Assembly (NCBI GenBank): GCA_945878865.1
Contig: CAMCUD010000002.1
Span: 293,694-357,693, forward strand
Reading direction: 5' to 3'
DNA from: Bifidobacterium breve
GTDB taxonomy: Bacteria; Actinomycetota; Thermoleophilia; Solirubrobacterales; Solirubrobacteraceae
Length of the DNA: 64,000 nt
Below, in pieces: positions 25,053-34,271 of this stretch. The notes under the pieces are model-generated. The model searched no databases. It saw only the letters and a list, made by a program, of their open reading frames with translations, and was not told where the DNA came from. Numbering within the stretch: position 1 is the stretch's first letter; every line of letters begins with the position of its first letter. A program made the position numbers and the translations under genes.

Positions 25053-25502
25053 TCAGCGCGGCCTCGGTTCGACGCCGAGCAGCGCCTCGCACGCCCTGCG
25101 CACGAGCGCGAGCGCCTCGGGATCGACCCGCGCGGCCTCGACGATCCGTCCTGGGATCTCGATTGCCCGTTCCCGTAGCCCCCGGCCCTCGGTGGTCAGC
25201 GCAACGAGGACGCGTCGCTCGTCGTCCGCCGACCGCCGGCGCTCGACCAGTCCTGCGGCCTCCATACGCTTGATGAGCGGGGAGAGTGTTCCGCTGTCCA
25301 GGTGCAGCGCCGCGCCGACATCGCCGACGGCCAGCGTGCCCCGTTCCCAGAGGACCAGCATGACGAGGTACTGCGGGTAGGTCAGTCCGAGCGGCTCGAG
25401 CAGCGGCCGGTACGCCGCGGTCACGGCGCGCGAGGCGGCGTAGAGCGCGAAGCAGACCTGCCGGTCGAGCGCGAGCGGATCGTCGGCGACGGCGGTGCTC
25501 AT
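25053..25502 (-). CDS. ohrR: MarR-family regulator, OhrR-like
   Basis: 149 residues. The N-terminal LDRQVCFALYAASRA carries the redox-active Cys of OhrR, followed by YRPLLEPLGLTYPQYLVMLVLWE. Winged helix: LHLDSGTLSPLIKRMEAAGLVERRRSADDERRVLV. OhrR proteins repress peroxide-defence genes until the Cys is oxidised by organic hydroperoxides. Here the gene overlaps (ATGA) a DoxX-like gene upstream and no ohr peroxidase gene is in the window. The palindrome at 25962 is its probable operator. Confidence 0.85.
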   Translation of the reverse strand: MSTAVADDPLALDRQVCFALYAASRAVTAAYRPLLEPLGLTYPQYLVMLVLWERGTLAVGDVGAALHLDSGTLSPLIKRMEAAGLVERRRSADDERRVLVALTTEGRGLRERAIEIPGRIVEAARVDPEALALVRRACEALLGVEPRPR

Positions 25503-25927
25503 TCCTCGTCCTTCTTCGGGGCGCGCAGCGTGACGAGCGCCTCCGTCGACGCCAGCGCCCACGCGATGAGCACCGGCTGGAAGGGCAGGCGCAGGGCGCG
25601 CTTGAGGTCGGAGTCCAGGCCGAACGCGTCGACGCGACCGGTCAGCTGGGCGATGTTCCCCGGGAAGATCGCGACGAAGAACGCCGCCGTGGCGGCGCCG
25701 ACCCACGCGCGGCGCGGCTGTCTCCAGGTGCTGACGAGCGCGGCCCCCAGCGCGAGCTCCGCGACGCCTGAGGCCAGCACCACGACGTCGGGGTCCACCG
25801 GCACCCACGGCGGGACCTGCGCCTGGAACTCCTCGCGCTGGAAGGTCATGTGCGCGGTGCCGGTGCCCAGCAGGGTGAGCCCGAGCCAGGCCTGGCCGAT
25901 CTTGCGCAGGGTGGAGGAGCGGGGCAT
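25499..25927 (-). CDS. DoxX-like membrane protein
   Basis: 142 residues with about four hydrophobic helices (IGQAWLGLTLLGTGTAHM, VVLASGVAELALGAALV, WVGAATAAFFVAIFPGNIAQ, FQPVLIAWALAST), the usual size and shape of DoxX/MauE-like proteins. The function in this family is mostly unknown; some link to redox or thiol stress. GAAAGGA lies before the ATG at 25927. Co-transcription with an OhrR-like gene supports a role in oxidative stress. Confidence 0.75.
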   Translation of the reverse strand: MPRSSTLRKIGQAWLGLTLLGTGTAHMTFQREEFQAQVPPWVPVDPDVVVLASGVAELALGAALVSTWRQPRRAWVGAATAAFFVAIFPGNIAQLTGRVDAFGLDSDLKRALRLPFQPVLIAWALASTEALVTLRAPKKDEE

Positions 25928-25961
25928 GGACGTCCTTTCGGAGGGGGCGCCTGAAGGATGG

Positions 25962-25980
25962 TGCACAACTCGATTGTGCG
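25962..25980. promoter_or_regulatory. OhrR-type operator
   Basis: Palindrome TGCACAA - CTCGA - TTGTGCG, with GCACAA (25963-25968) and TTGTGC (25974-25979) as perfect arms. OhrR/MarR proteins of actinobacteria bind similar TTGTGC/GCACAA dyads. It lies 35 bases before the DoxX-like start, where it would block transcription of the doxX-ohrR operon. Confidence 0.65.
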
Positions 25981-26085
25981 CAACTGAAACCGCTGGCCCT
26001 GCGAGAGGGACGCGAGCGATCCGCGCGCGTGCGGCGCTGCCGCCCCGGCGGGACGCGTCGCGGGAACGCGTCGAACACGACTAGT

Positions 26086-26105
26086 ACGCGAGCAAAGACT
26101 CGTGT
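26086..26105. promoter_or_regulatory. TetR-type operator, site 1
   Basis: ACGCGAGC - AAAG - ACTCGTGT. The same 20-base layout occurs at 28700-28719 as a perfect palindrome, with both preceded by GT and followed by T. It lies about 120 bases before the FAD protein gene at 26224, and the 28027 TetR protein is the obvious binder. Confidence 0.7.
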
Positions 26106-26223
26106 TACTGATGTCGTCCGGGAGAGGGGAGCTGACGTCCTGCGTGCGCCGACGGCGAGCGCGACGCCGTGCTCTCGTGAACAGAGACCGGCGCGCGAGC
26201 CTGCGCCGGGGAGGTGCAGTCAC

Positions 26224-28014
26224 GTGGTGGAAGGATCCAACAAGACCGGGTTTGCGATCTCCCGGCGCGAGCTGCTGCGCGACGCCGCCGCGGCGGGCGC
26301 CGCGGCGACCGTCCTGGGCCCCGTCATGTCGCGGACCACCGCGCGTGCGGCGGCCGGCAAGCGCGTCGCCGTCCTCGGCGGCGGCATGGCCGGCATGACG
26401 GTCGCGCACGAGCTCGCCGAGCGGGGCTTCGCCGTCACGGTCTACGAGCGCCGGGCATTCGGCGGGAAGGCCCGGAGCATCGACGCGCCGGGCGCGGTCA
26501 CCGGCGGGCGTCTGCCGCTCCCGGGTGAGCACGGGTTTCGCTTCTTCCCGGGCTTCTACCACCACATCCCCGACACGATGCGGCGCATCCCGTACACGGG
26601 CAACGCCAACGGGGTGTATGACAACTTCGTCGGCGTGCCGCTCGCCGTGGCGTCGCTCGTCGGCAACGACGACCTCACCGTGCCGTTCGCGTTGAGGCAC
26701 CGCTCGTCCTGGCAGGCGCTCACCCCGGAGCTGCTGGCCAAGGACCTCGCCTCGGTCTCGAACATCCTGCAGGACATGCCGTTCACGGACCTCCTGTACT
26801 TCGCCAACCGGCTGTTCGTGTTCCTCACGAGCTGCGACGAGCGGCGGACCAAGGCGTGGGAGAACACCACGTGGACGACCTTCGCCAAGCCGGGCGGAAA
26901 GTCGCCGGCGTACCGCAAGCTCCTGGTCAACGGCCTCACCCGCGTCCTGGTCGCCGCCCGGCCGGACAAGGCCAGCACCCGCACGATCGCCACCATGGGC
27001 GAGGCGTTCATCTACAGCCTCTTCGGCTTCGGCAACGACGGCATGCCCGACCGCGTGCTCAACGCGCCGACGAACGAGGCATGGATCGCCCCGTGGGTGA
27101 CCGAGCTCCAGCGGCTCGGCGTCGACCTCAGACTCGGCTGGGAGGTGCAGTCGCTCGACGTCACGGGCGGCAGGATCTCCGGGGTCGGCGTGCAGGACCC
27201 GAAGGGCGTGAAGGGCACGATCGACGCGGACTACTACGTCTGTGCGCTGCCGCCGGAGCGCGCGGTGAAGCTGTGGAATCCGGACCTGCGCCGGCTCGAT
27301 CCGCAGTTCGGCCGGATGGACAGCCTGTTCGTCGACTGGATGTCCGGCATCCAGTTCTTCCTCAAGCGCGACGCGCCGCTCGGCAAGGCCCACATGGCCT
27401 ACATGGACTCACCGTGGGCGATCACGTCGATCAACCAGGCGCAGTTCTGGAACCGTGACATTCCCGCGCGGTACGGCGACGGCAGCGTGCGGGACATCCT
27501 CTCGGTCGACATCTCCGACTGGGACACGCCCGGCGTGCTGTTCGGCAAGACCGCGCGGCAGTGCTCGCCGCAGGAGGTCGCCCAGGAGTCGTGGGAGCAG
27601 ATCAAGCGCCACGTCAACGACCGGGCGAAGGTCCGGCTGCGCGACGAGGACCTGCATTCGTGGTTCCTCGATTCCGGCCTGAAGTGGGACGGTGCGAGCG
27701 GCACCTACACGAACGAGGACCCGCTGCTCATCAACACCGCGGGCTCCCTGGCGAACCGGCCGGAGGTCCGGACGAACGTGCCGAACTTCTACCTTGCCGG
27801 CGACTACGTGAAGACGAACGTCGACCTCGCGACGATGGAGGGGGCCAACGAGGCCGGGCGCAAGGCGGTCAACGCCCTGCTGCACGACTCGGGCTCCTCG
27901 GCCGCGCCGGCGCAGACCTACAAGCTGCACCGGCCCCGCGAGTTCGACCAGGCCAAGAAGCTCGATCAGGCGCGCTGGAAGCTCGGCCTGCGCAACGTCT
28001 TCGACCTCGGCTAG
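26224..28014 (+). CDS. Tat-exported FAD-dependent amine-oxidase-fold oxidoreductase
   Basis: 596 residues. A twin-arginine signal (SRRELLRDAAAAG, Arg14-Arg15) predicts folded export. FAD motif RVAVLGGGMAGMTVAHELAE follows, then YERRAFGGKARS, the second FAD site LPLPGEHGFRFFPGFYHHI, and the C-terminal FYLAGDYVKTNVDLATMEGA. This is the desaturase/hydroxysqualene-dehydroxylase (HpnE)-like branch of amine oxidases. The substrate is probably a lipid or isoprenoid; that is inference. GTG at 26224 has GGGAGG upstream; another GTG follows at once. Shared operators tie it to the TetR/DUF2236 pair downstream. Confidence 0.82.
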   Translation: MVEGSNKTGFAISRRELLRDAAAAGAAATVLGPVMSRTTARAAAGKRVAVLGGGMAGMTVAHELAERGFAVTVYERRAFGGKARSIDAPGAVTGGRLPLPGEHGFRFFPGFYHHIPDTMRRIPYTGNANGVYDNFVGVPLAVASLVGNDDLTVPFALRHRSSWQALTPELLAKDLASVSNILQDMPFTDLLYFANRLFVFLTSCDERRTKAWENTTWTTFAKPGGKSPAYRKLLVNGLTRVLVAARPDKASTRTIATMGEAFIYSLFGFGNDGMPDRVLNAPTNEAWIAPWVTELQRLGVDLRLGWEVQSLDVTGGRISGVGVQDPKGVKGTIDADYYVCALPPERAVKLWNPDLRRLDPQFGRMDSLFVDWMSGIQFFLKRDAPLGKAHMAYMDSPWAITSINQAQFWNRDIPARYGDGSVRDILSVDISDWDTPGVLFGKTARQCSPQEVAQESWEQIKRHVNDRAKVRLRDEDLHSWFLDSGLKWDGASGTYTNEDPLLINTAGSLANRPEVRTNVPNFYLAGDYVKTNVDLATMEGANEAGRKAVNALLHDSGSSAAPAQTYKLHRPREFDQAKKLDQARWKLGLRNVFDLG

Positions 28015-28026
28015 CTCGGGCCGCCC

Positions 28027-28683
28027 TCAGCCGGCCCGGTGCTGCTCATGGGCGGCCCGGGCCAGGCGGGGGGCGACGAGGTAGCTGATCGCCATCGTCG
28101 CGAGCTCGTCGACGAACTGCTCGCGGGGGATGGGCGGCGCCTCGAGCACGTACCGGACGGACAGGTTCTCGACGACCTGCACGACCATCCAGATCGCGGT
28201 CTCCAGGTCGGCGTCGCGCAGCAGGTCCCGGCGCATCATGAGGTACCCGCGCAAGAGGTCGGCGACGCGCTGCTCGAACGTCGCGAACGTCTCGACGCCC
28301 GCGTGGCGGGGCACGTTCTCCACGATCGCGCGAAGGATCTCCGGCTCCCGGGAGAGGCTTTCCACCAGGGCCGCGAGAATGGTCGTGACGAGGTCGACGG
28401 GCTGGGCCTCGAGCATGCCCGCGAGCTGCTGGGTGATGTCCCGCTCGATGCGGGCCCGGTAGCGATCGACGACGGCGAGGACGATCGCGTCCTTGTTGGG
28501 GAAGTACTGGTAGAGCGAGCCCGGGCTGATCCCGGCCTCCGCCGCGATGCGGTTCGTCGACGCGCCGTCGTAGCCGTTTGCGACGAGCACGCGAGTCCCC
28601 GCGTCGACGATGCGCGCGACCATCTGGCGGGAGCGCTCCTGGGTGGGCGTCCGGCGGGGTGCGGCCGAGCGAGAGGCGGTCAT
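28027..28683 (-). CDS. TetR-family regulator
   Basis: 218 residues. HTH region: VDAGTRVLVANGYDGASTNRIAAEAGISPGSLYQYFPNKDAIV. The C-terminal domain ends REQFVDELATMAISYLVAPRL. It reads away from the DUF2236 gene with the perfect operator 28700-28719 in the 48-base gap, and converges on the FAD protein gene 12 bases away, whose upstream region holds a second copy of the site. Autoregulation and repression of both neighbours is the simplest model. Confidence 0.93.
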   Translation of the reverse strand: MTASRSAAPRRTPTQERSRQMVARIVDAGTRVLVANGYDGASTNRIAAEAGISPGSLYQYFPNKDAIVLAVVDRYRARIERDITQQLAGMLEAQPVDLVTTILAALVESLSREPEILRAIVENVPRHAGVETFATFEQRVADLLRGYLMMRRDLLRDADLETAIWMVVQVVENLSVRYVLEAPPIPREQFVDELATMAISYLVAPRLARAAHEQHRAG

Positions 28684-28699
28684 GAGGAATGCGAATTGT

Positions 28700-28719
28700 A
28701 CGCGAGTGAAGACTCGCGT
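28700..28719. promoter_or_regulatory. TetR-type operator, site 2 (perfect)
   Basis: ACGCGAGT - GAAG - ACTCGCGT, perfect 8-base arms. It lies 17 bases before the TetR start and 13 bases before the DUF2236 start, so one bound dimer covers both. It is shared with 26086-26105. Confidence 0.8.
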
Positions 28720-28731
28720 TGAGATATCGCC

Positions 28732-29658
28732 ATGACCGACGGCTACTTCCCGCCCGGCTCGATGCTGCGCCGGGTCCAGTCCGAGCGCGCGGTCGGCCTC
28801 CTGTACGGCCAGCGCGCGCTCATGGTGGGCTCGCTGCAACCGCTGGCGTTCATCGGCACGACCCAGCGTTCGAAGGCGCACAAGCGTCCGTGGCGGCGGC
28901 TGACGCAGACCGCCGAGTTCTTCGAAGCGGTGTTCTTCGGCACGCGCGAGGAGGCCGACCGCGCGCTGGCGATCACCGAGAAGATGCACCACAAGGTCCG
29001 CGGCGAGATCCCCGAGGCGGCGGGACCGTTCCCGGCGGGGACCTCGTATTCGGCCTTCGATCAGGAACTCATGATGTGGGTCGTCGCGCCGATGTACGAC
29101 TCCGCGGCGGCGCTCTACGACCTGCTCGTCAAGCCGCTCAGCGTGGACGAGCGCGAGCGGCTGTGGCAGGACTACCTGCGTTTCGGTGAGCTCTTCGGCA
29201 TGCGCCGCGAGGACGCGCCGGCCGCGGTCGCCGAGCTGGATGCGTGGTGGGAGGAGCGCCGGACGAGCGACCAGATCTTCCTCACCGACGCCGCACGCGC
29301 GGTGGGTCGCAGCATCGGTACGCGCATCCCGGTCCCGATGTACGCCAAGCCGCCGATGCGCGCGGCGAACCTCGTCCTGCTCGGGTCGCTGCCGTCGTGG
29401 GTGCGCGAGGAGTACGGCATCTCGTGGTCGGACCCGGAGGAACGCGCGTTTCGCGCGGTCACCGCCGCCAGCCGCGCGGGGCGCCTGGTGACGCCGAGGG
29501 TCGTGCGCCGCGGCTCGTGCCTGCCGTTCTACGCGCTGGTGGAGCGCCAGGAGCGTGCGCGGCTGCGCACCGGTAAGGAGGCGCTCGACATCCCCGATCG
29601 GGTGCGGCGGGCGACGCCGGACCTCACGACGGTGACGCCGGGGCGCGGCCGGCGCTGA
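28732..29658 (+). CDS. DUF2236 (MpaB-like) oxygenase-family protein
   Basis: 308 residues, alpha-helical. Family stretches visible are GSMLRRVQSERAVGLLYGQRAL, VGSLQPLAFIG, the RPWRRLTQTAEFFEAVFFGT block and the DQELMMWVVAPMYDSA segment. DUF2236 includes the latex-clearing proteins and fungal MpaB, which are b-haem or metal dependent; activity of this branch is unknown. It is controlled with the FAD protein by shared TetR operators. Its 3' end overlaps the opposed glycosyltransferase gene by 35 bases. Confidence 0.82.
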   Translation: MTDGYFPPGSMLRRVQSERAVGLLYGQRALMVGSLQPLAFIGTTQRSKAHKRPWRRLTQTAEFFEAVFFGTREEADRALAITEKMHHKVRGEIPEAAGPFPAGTSYSAFDQELMMWVVAPMYDSAAALYDLLVKPLSVDERERLWQDYLRFGELFGMRREDAPAAVAELDAWWEERRTSDQIFLTDAARAVGRSIGTRIPVPMYAKPPMRAANLVLLGSLPSWVREEYGISWSDPEERAFRAVTAASRAGRLVTPRVVRRGSCLPFYALVERQERARLRTGKEALDIPDRVRRATPDLTTVTPGRGRR

Positions 29659-30688
29659 CGGAGACGGCGGCGCGCAGGTCGTCCAGCTCCGCACGGGCGC
29701 GGGCGAGCGCGGTCGCGCTCCCGGCCTTCGCGGCCTGTTCCCACGCGGGGTAGTCCGCGAGGATCTCGGTGAGCGCGGCTGCGATCGCGCCGCCGGAATG
29801 TTCGCCGAGGAGCTGCACGCCGTCGACGCCGCGTGTCCACTCACGGAGCGTCGGCGAGCCCGACGTGACCGTGGGCTTGGCGTGCTCCAACCCTTCGAGC
29901 AGTCCGCCTTGCATGGCCGCGTCGCGCGTCGTCAGGCACACGACGATCCACGCGCACGCGAGCAGCTCGTGGTACTCGCCGTCGGGAAGCCATCCGCTGG
30001 ACCGAACGTTGGCCGGCGCGCCGGCAAGGACCGTGGCCGGGGTGGCGCCGGTCAGCACGAACGAGCAGGACGGCAGCAGCCGCGCCGCCTGGAGGATCGC
30101 ATCGACAGGCTCGTCGTACTCGTAGCTCGACGGGACGACGACGAGCGGCGCCGTCGTCCGTCTCGACGGGGCCCCCGCCCGATCACGCATGCCGTCGGTG
30201 GACACCAGGCAGGACGTGCGCGCGTGGTGGCCGTAACGGCGCTGCTGGGCGGCGTTGTGGAAGATCGTCCCGGAGGCGTGGCGCAGCAACCAGAGGTTCA
30301 CGCGCGAGAACCGCCGCCATCGCGGCTTGTCGAACGCCGCGGAATGACAGTCCGCCCAGACCGGGATGCCCAGCGGCCGCGCGATGGCGCAGGCGAGCAG
30401 CGCCACGAACGGCGGGTTCGTCACCAGAACCGCCGAGGGGCGGATGCGCAGGATCGCAGCGACGGTCGCCACGGCTTGGACGAGATAGCGCACCGGCCAC
30501 GGCCGGCCGACGACCCCGCGGGCGGGCACGAGGTACGACCCGCCGAGCCCTTCGGCGATGTCCCGCGGTCGGTGGTGCGGCGTCCACGAGATGAAGAGCG
30601 GCCCGACCGACTGGCCGGCGCGCGTGGATGACGGCGGCGGGTCGGCGATACGGCGACGCGCTCGCGCCCGAACTCCAGGGGCGATCAC
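29624..30688 (-). CDS. glycosyltransferase (GT4-like)
   Basis: 354 residues. N-terminal acceptor domain has LFISWTPHHRPRDIAEGLGG, VLVTNPPFVALLACAIARPLG and the VWADCHSAAFDK motif; the C-terminal donor domain includes SSYEYDEPVDAILQAARLL and the ...GGLLEGLEHAKPTVTSGS stretch in place of the usual E-x7-E. This is the type that transfers sugars onto lipid or exopolysaccharide precursors. GTG start. No other polysaccharide gene is adjacent, so its product is unknown. Confidence 0.82.
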   Translation of the reverse strand: MIAPGVRARARRRIADPPPSSTRAGQSVGPLFISWTPHHRPRDIAEGLGGSYLVPARGVVGRPWPVRYLVQAVATVAAILRIRPSAVLVTNPPFVALLACAIARPLGIPVWADCHSAAFDKPRWRRFSRVNLWLLRHASGTIFHNAAQQRRYGHHARTSCLVSTDGMRDRAGAPSRRTTAPLVVVPSSYEYDEPVDAILQAARLLPSCSFVLTGATPATVLAGAPANVRSSGWLPDGEYHELLACAWIVVCLTTRDAAMQGGLLEGLEHAKPTVTSGSPTLREWTRGVDGVQLLGEHSGGAIAAALTEILADYPAWEQAAKAGSATALARARAELDDLRAAVSVSAGRAPASPS

Positions 30689-30739
30689 GGCGGAACCCTA
30701 CCAGTGACGATCTCCTGCCCGTGTGAACGCCCCGTGTAC

Positions 30740-33442
30740 TCAGGAGGCGCTGTGTGAACGCCGGCGCGCGGCCCACTTCCGTAGCTCGTCGGCACCCCAC
30801 ACGATGAACGGAAACGGCACGACGAACAGCACCATGTCCCAGTCCAACGCTGCCGTGCCGAGCAGGTCCTGGAACGGCGGGGCGTAGATGAAGACCGCCG
30901 CGAGGACGAGCTCGAACGCGATGCCCCACAGCAGGAGCCGGTTCGATAGCGCCCCGACCGATCGCAGCGACGCGCGGTCGGTCCGCGCGGCGAAAGCGGT
31001 CCCGACCTGGCCGGCGACCATGCCGAGGAACGTCATCGTGGTGGCCTGCTGGTACGCGTGGTGCAGCGGGCTTCCCGCGCCCGTCGGGTCGCCGGGCTGC
31101 CAGCCGGCGTCGAGCAGGACGTAGAAGAAGCCGCTTATCGCCAGTACGGCGGCGATCACACCGAGGAAGAGCCAGGCGCGCAGAAGCATCCCGCGGGTGA
31201 TGACCCCCTGCGAGCGGCGACGCGGCGGCCTGTCCATGACGCCGGGCTCCGCGGCCTCTCGGCCGAGGGCGAGCGCGGGCAGCGTCTCGGTTCCCACGTC
31301 GAACGCCAAGAGCTGCAGAACGGTCAGCGGCAGGGGAATCGCACCGCCACCCAGCGCGAACACCATGAACGGGACGAGCTCCGGCGTGGCGTGGGCGAAG
31401 ATGTAGAGGATGAACTTGCGGATGTTGTCGTAGACCCGCCGGCCCGCCGCCGTGGCGGCCACGATCGTCGCGAAGTTGTCGTCGGTGAGCACCATCGTCG
31501 ACGCCTCACGCGCGACGTCGGTGCCCGACAACCCCATCGCGACCCCGATGTCGGCGCGCCGCAGCGCCGGCGCGTCGTTGACGCCGTCGCCGGTCATCGC
31601 GACGACATGGCCCTCAGAGCGCAGGGCGTCGGCGATGCGGAGCTTCGCCTCGGGCGAGCTGCGGGAGAAGATGAGCTCGCGGCCGCCGCGCAGGAGCTCG
31701 TCGAGCGCAGGCTCGCTCATGCGGTCGAGCTCGTCACCCGCGACGATGGTCGGATCGTCGCCGGCGATGCCGACCTGCCGCGCGATCGCTGCGGCGGTGA
31801 GCCCGTTGTCGCCGGTGATCACGATGATGCGGATGCCCGCGCGGTGGCACGCCGCGACGGCGTCGGCCACCTCGGGGCGGGGCGGGTCGATCATCGCGAC
31901 GAGCCCGAGCAGGCAGAGGTTCCGCTCGGCGTCCTCCCGGCGTGCGGGGACCGGCTCCCCGGCGGGCAGGTTCCGCCGGGCGACGGCGAGCACCCGAAGG
32001 CCCTGCTCGGCGTAGGCGTCGGTGCGCCGCGCGATCTCCTCCCGCGTCGCGTCGTCGATCTCGACTTCGCGGCCGTCGGCGTCGAGCGTCGTCGAGCACG
32101 ACGGCAGCAGCGCCTCGGGCGCGCCCTTGGCGTCGATCCGGCCCTCGACAGCGGTGAGCATCGTCTTGCGCACGGCGTCGAAGTGAAAGAGCGCGCGCCG
32201 TTCACGCTCGCGACGGGCGAGCGTCGTGTCCACACCCTGCGCCGCGGCGTGCGCGAGCAGCGCGATCTCGGTGGGATCGCCGGTGGCGGGCGCGTCGTCG
32301 CCGGGGAGCTGGGCGTTGTTGCACGCCGTCATCGACTCCGCGAGGTCGTGTGTCGCCTCGGTGTTCCCGGCGGGCGACCACACCTCCGTCACCCGCATCT
32401 CGTTGCGGGTCAGCGTTCCCGTCTTGTCCGTGCAGATGACGTCGGTGGAGCCGAGGGTCTCCACGGCGCTGAGCCGCTTGACGACCGCGCCGTCGCGGAC
32501 GAGCTCCCGCACGCTGACGGCGAGCGCCAGCGTGATCACCGGCAGCAGCCCCTCGGGGACGTTGCCGACGAGCAGGCCGATGGCGAAGACCACCGCGTCG
32601 GAGAGCGGGAGGCCCGCCCCGACCATCGCGATGGGGACGAACGCAACACCCATGATCACCGCGATCGCGGCGATCAGCCACGCGACCCGCCGGACCTGGT
32701 GCTCGAGCGGGCTCTCCTCGCGCTCGACGCGCTCGGAGAGCGACGCGATCCGTCCGAGCTCGGTGTGCATGCCCGTCGCGAAGACGATCGCGCGTGCCTG
32801 GCCCTCGGTGCACGTCGTGCCCGAGAAGACGATGTCGCGCGCCTCCAGGAGCGCCACCCCGCTGTCGGTGAGGTCGGCGGATCGGAATGCGGGCATCGAC
32901 TCGCCGCTCAGCGCGGCAAGGTCGACCTCCACGCCGCCGGAGAGCAACCGCGCGTCGGCGGGAATCCGGTCACCCTCGTCGATGACGAGCACGTCGCCCG
33001 GCACCACCTCGGTGGCGTCGACCTGGAACTCCCGGCCGTCCCGCAGCACGGTGGCGCGGATGGGCAGGAACCCGGCGAGCGCCTCGACGGCGCGTTCGGC
33101 CTGCTGCTCCTGGACGAAGGCGAACGCGGCGTTGAGGAGGATCACGACGACGACGGCGATCGCGATCGGTTCGATCCCGGCGATCCAAGCCAGCGCCGCG
33201 GCGGCCCACAGCAGGATCGCCAGCGGATGGAGCAGCTGCTGGGCGAGGTCTCGCGGCCAGTGCCGGCTGCCCCGGCGGACGATCGCGTTCGGCCCGTACT
33301 GGAGCTGCCGCCGCTCGGCCTCGCGGGTCGTCAGCCCCTCGCGCGACGAGCGCAAGTCGCGGAGCAGCAGGTCGACCCGCTCGGTGGGATCGGGGGCGAT
33401 CGCCATCACATGGATCGTCGCGGCTGGCGCGCGCATGTACAT
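30740..33442 (-). CDS. P2-type cation-transporting ATPase
   Basis: 900 residues. N-terminal cation-ATPase domain, then two transmembrane helices, the actuator motif LSGESMP, M4 with [13 protein letters not shown], the phosphorylation site [10 protein letters not shown], nucleotide-binding [12 protein letters not shown] and the hinge [22 protein letters not shown], followed by six C-terminal helices. PEGL in M4 places it with P2 (Ca2+/Na+,K+-like) pumps rather than heavy-metal P1B. The ion is not certain. The start at 33442 is chosen for GGAAAGG five bases upstream; a later ATG at 33406 lacks such a site. Confidence 0.93.
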   Translation of the reverse strand: MYMRAPAATIHVMAIAPDPTERVDLLLRDLRSSREGLTTREAERRQLQYGPNAIVRRGSRHWPRDLAQQLLHPLAILLWAAAALAWIAGIEPIAIAVVVVILLNAAFAFVQEQQAERAVEALAGFLPIRATVLRDGREFQVDATEVVPGDVLVIDEGDRIPADARLLSGGVEVDLAALSGESMPAFRSADLTDSGVALLEARDIVFSGTTCTEGQARAIVFATGMHTELGRIASLSERVEREESPLEHQVRRVAWLIAAIAVIMGVAFVPIAMVGAGLPLSDAVVFAIGLLVGNVPEGLLPVITLALAVSVRELVRDGAVVKRLSAVETLGSTDVICTDKTGTLTRNEMRVTEVWSPAGNTEATHDLAESMTACNNAQLPGDDAPATGDPTEIALLAHAAAQGVDTTLARRERERRALFHFDAVRKTMLTAVEGRIDAKGAPEALLPSCSTTLDADGREVEIDDATREEIARRTDAYAEQGLRVLAVARRNLPAGEPVPARREDAERNLCLLGLVAMIDPPRPEVADAVAACHRAGIRIIVITGDNGLTAAAIARQVGIAGDDPTIVAGDELDRMSEPALDELLRGGRELIFSRSSPEAKLRIADALRSEGHVVAMTGDGVNDAPALRRADIGVAMGLSGTDVAREASTMVLTDDNFATIVAATAAGRRVYDNIRKFILYIFAHATPELVPFMVFALGGGAIPLPLTVLQLLAFDVGTETLPALALGREAAEPGVMDRPPRRRSQGVITRGMLLRAWLFLGVIAAVLAISGFFYVLLDAGWQPGDPTGAGSPLHHAYQQATTMTFLGMVAGQVGTAFAARTDRASLRSVGALSNRLLLWGIAFELVLAAVFIYAPPFQDLLGTAALDWDMVLFVVPFPFIVWGADELRKWAARRRSHSAS

Positions 33443-33500
33443 CCGGGCCTTTCCGCAGGTACGCTTCGCGCGTGGAGGGGGAGCGCGGCCCGGGAGACCG

Positions 33501-34271
33501 ATGAGCAACGACGCCGCGAGGCTGCTGTGTGGCACGTGCGGAGCGACGCGCGGCACAGGCGCGCGCTGCACCGCGTGCGGATCGAATCTCGTCGCCCGGC
33601 TGCTCGACGGCGCGGTCGTGGCGTTGCCGGCGGGCTCGATGGCCTGCGAGCGCTGCGGGACCACGCGACGGCCCGTCCGGTTCCGTGGATGGGTGCGGCT
33701 GGCTTCGGCGGTGTGGTGGACCCGGGTGCGCCGGCGGGCGGCGTATGTCTGCGGCCCGTGCGCCCAGCGGGAGACGGCGGGCGCCCTGGCCTACAGTGCG
33801 GCCCTCGGCTGGCTGGCGATCCCGTCGTGGTTCCTGCACGGCTGGCGGGCGCTGGCGACGAACTGGCGGTCGCTCGTCGCCCCGCCCGCGGACCCGCTCG
33901 CCTGGGGCGCCGAGCCCGCCGCGGCGTTTGCCGACGGGCTGCCGCACCTCGACGCGTGGCACGCCAGCGAGTTCCTCGGCCGAGTCGACGACGCGACGAT
34001 CGGCGCGTCGCCGCTGGGGACGCTTGATGAGGCGCAGCGGCGAATCGTGCTGTCGGCCAGTGCGCTCTACGAGACGCTCGGCGTCCGGCCGCTCGCCACC
34101 GAGGACGAACTGCGCACGGCGTACCGCGCGCGCTCGAAGGCCCTGCACCCCGACGTGCACGCCGACGGCGGTGAGCAGATGATCCGCCTCAACCAGGCGT
34201 GGGACATCCTGCGCGACGCGCAGATGCGGGCCGCCTACGACTGGCTGCGCGAGCAGCGGCAGGCGGCGTGA
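33501..34271 (+). CDS. zinc-ribbon and C-terminal J-domain protein
   Basis: 256 residues with an unusual order. Residues 10-30 hold CGTCG...CTACG, followed by CERCG and later VCGPCAQ, giving paired Cys motifs of a zinc ribbon. A hydrophobic stretch ([18 protein letters not shown]) follows, and a J domain is at the C-terminus: [21 protein letters not shown], with HPD in KALHPDVHA, then [20 protein letters not shown] domains recruit Hsp70, and this one may anchor DnaK at a membrane. It overlaps the next start by four bases (GTGA). Confidence 0.82.
   Translation: MSNDAARLLCGTCGATRGTGARCTACGSNLVARLLDGAVVALPAGSMACERCGTTRRPVRFRGWVRLASAVWWTRVRRRAAYVCGPCAQRETAGALAYSAALGWLAIPSWFLHGWRALATNWRSLVAPPADPLAWGAEPAAAFADGLPHLDAWHASEFLGRVDDATIGASPLGTLDEAQRRIVLSASALYETLGVRPLATEDELRTAYRARSKALHPDVHADGGEQMIRLNQAWDILRDAQMRAAYDWLREQRQAA

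Noticed and set aside
30721..30762. Eleven-base direct repeat GTGTGAACGCC, 31 bases apart
   Set aside because: One copy lies in the end of the ATPase coding sequence and no insertion or site-specific element is seen; likely chance.
31058..34027. A very long open frame on the plus strand opposite the P-type ATPase gene
   Set aside because: High G+C content leaves the opposite frame open. The translation is Arg/Asp/Gly-rich, has no recognisable motif, and the ATPase on the other strand has all catalytic motifs.
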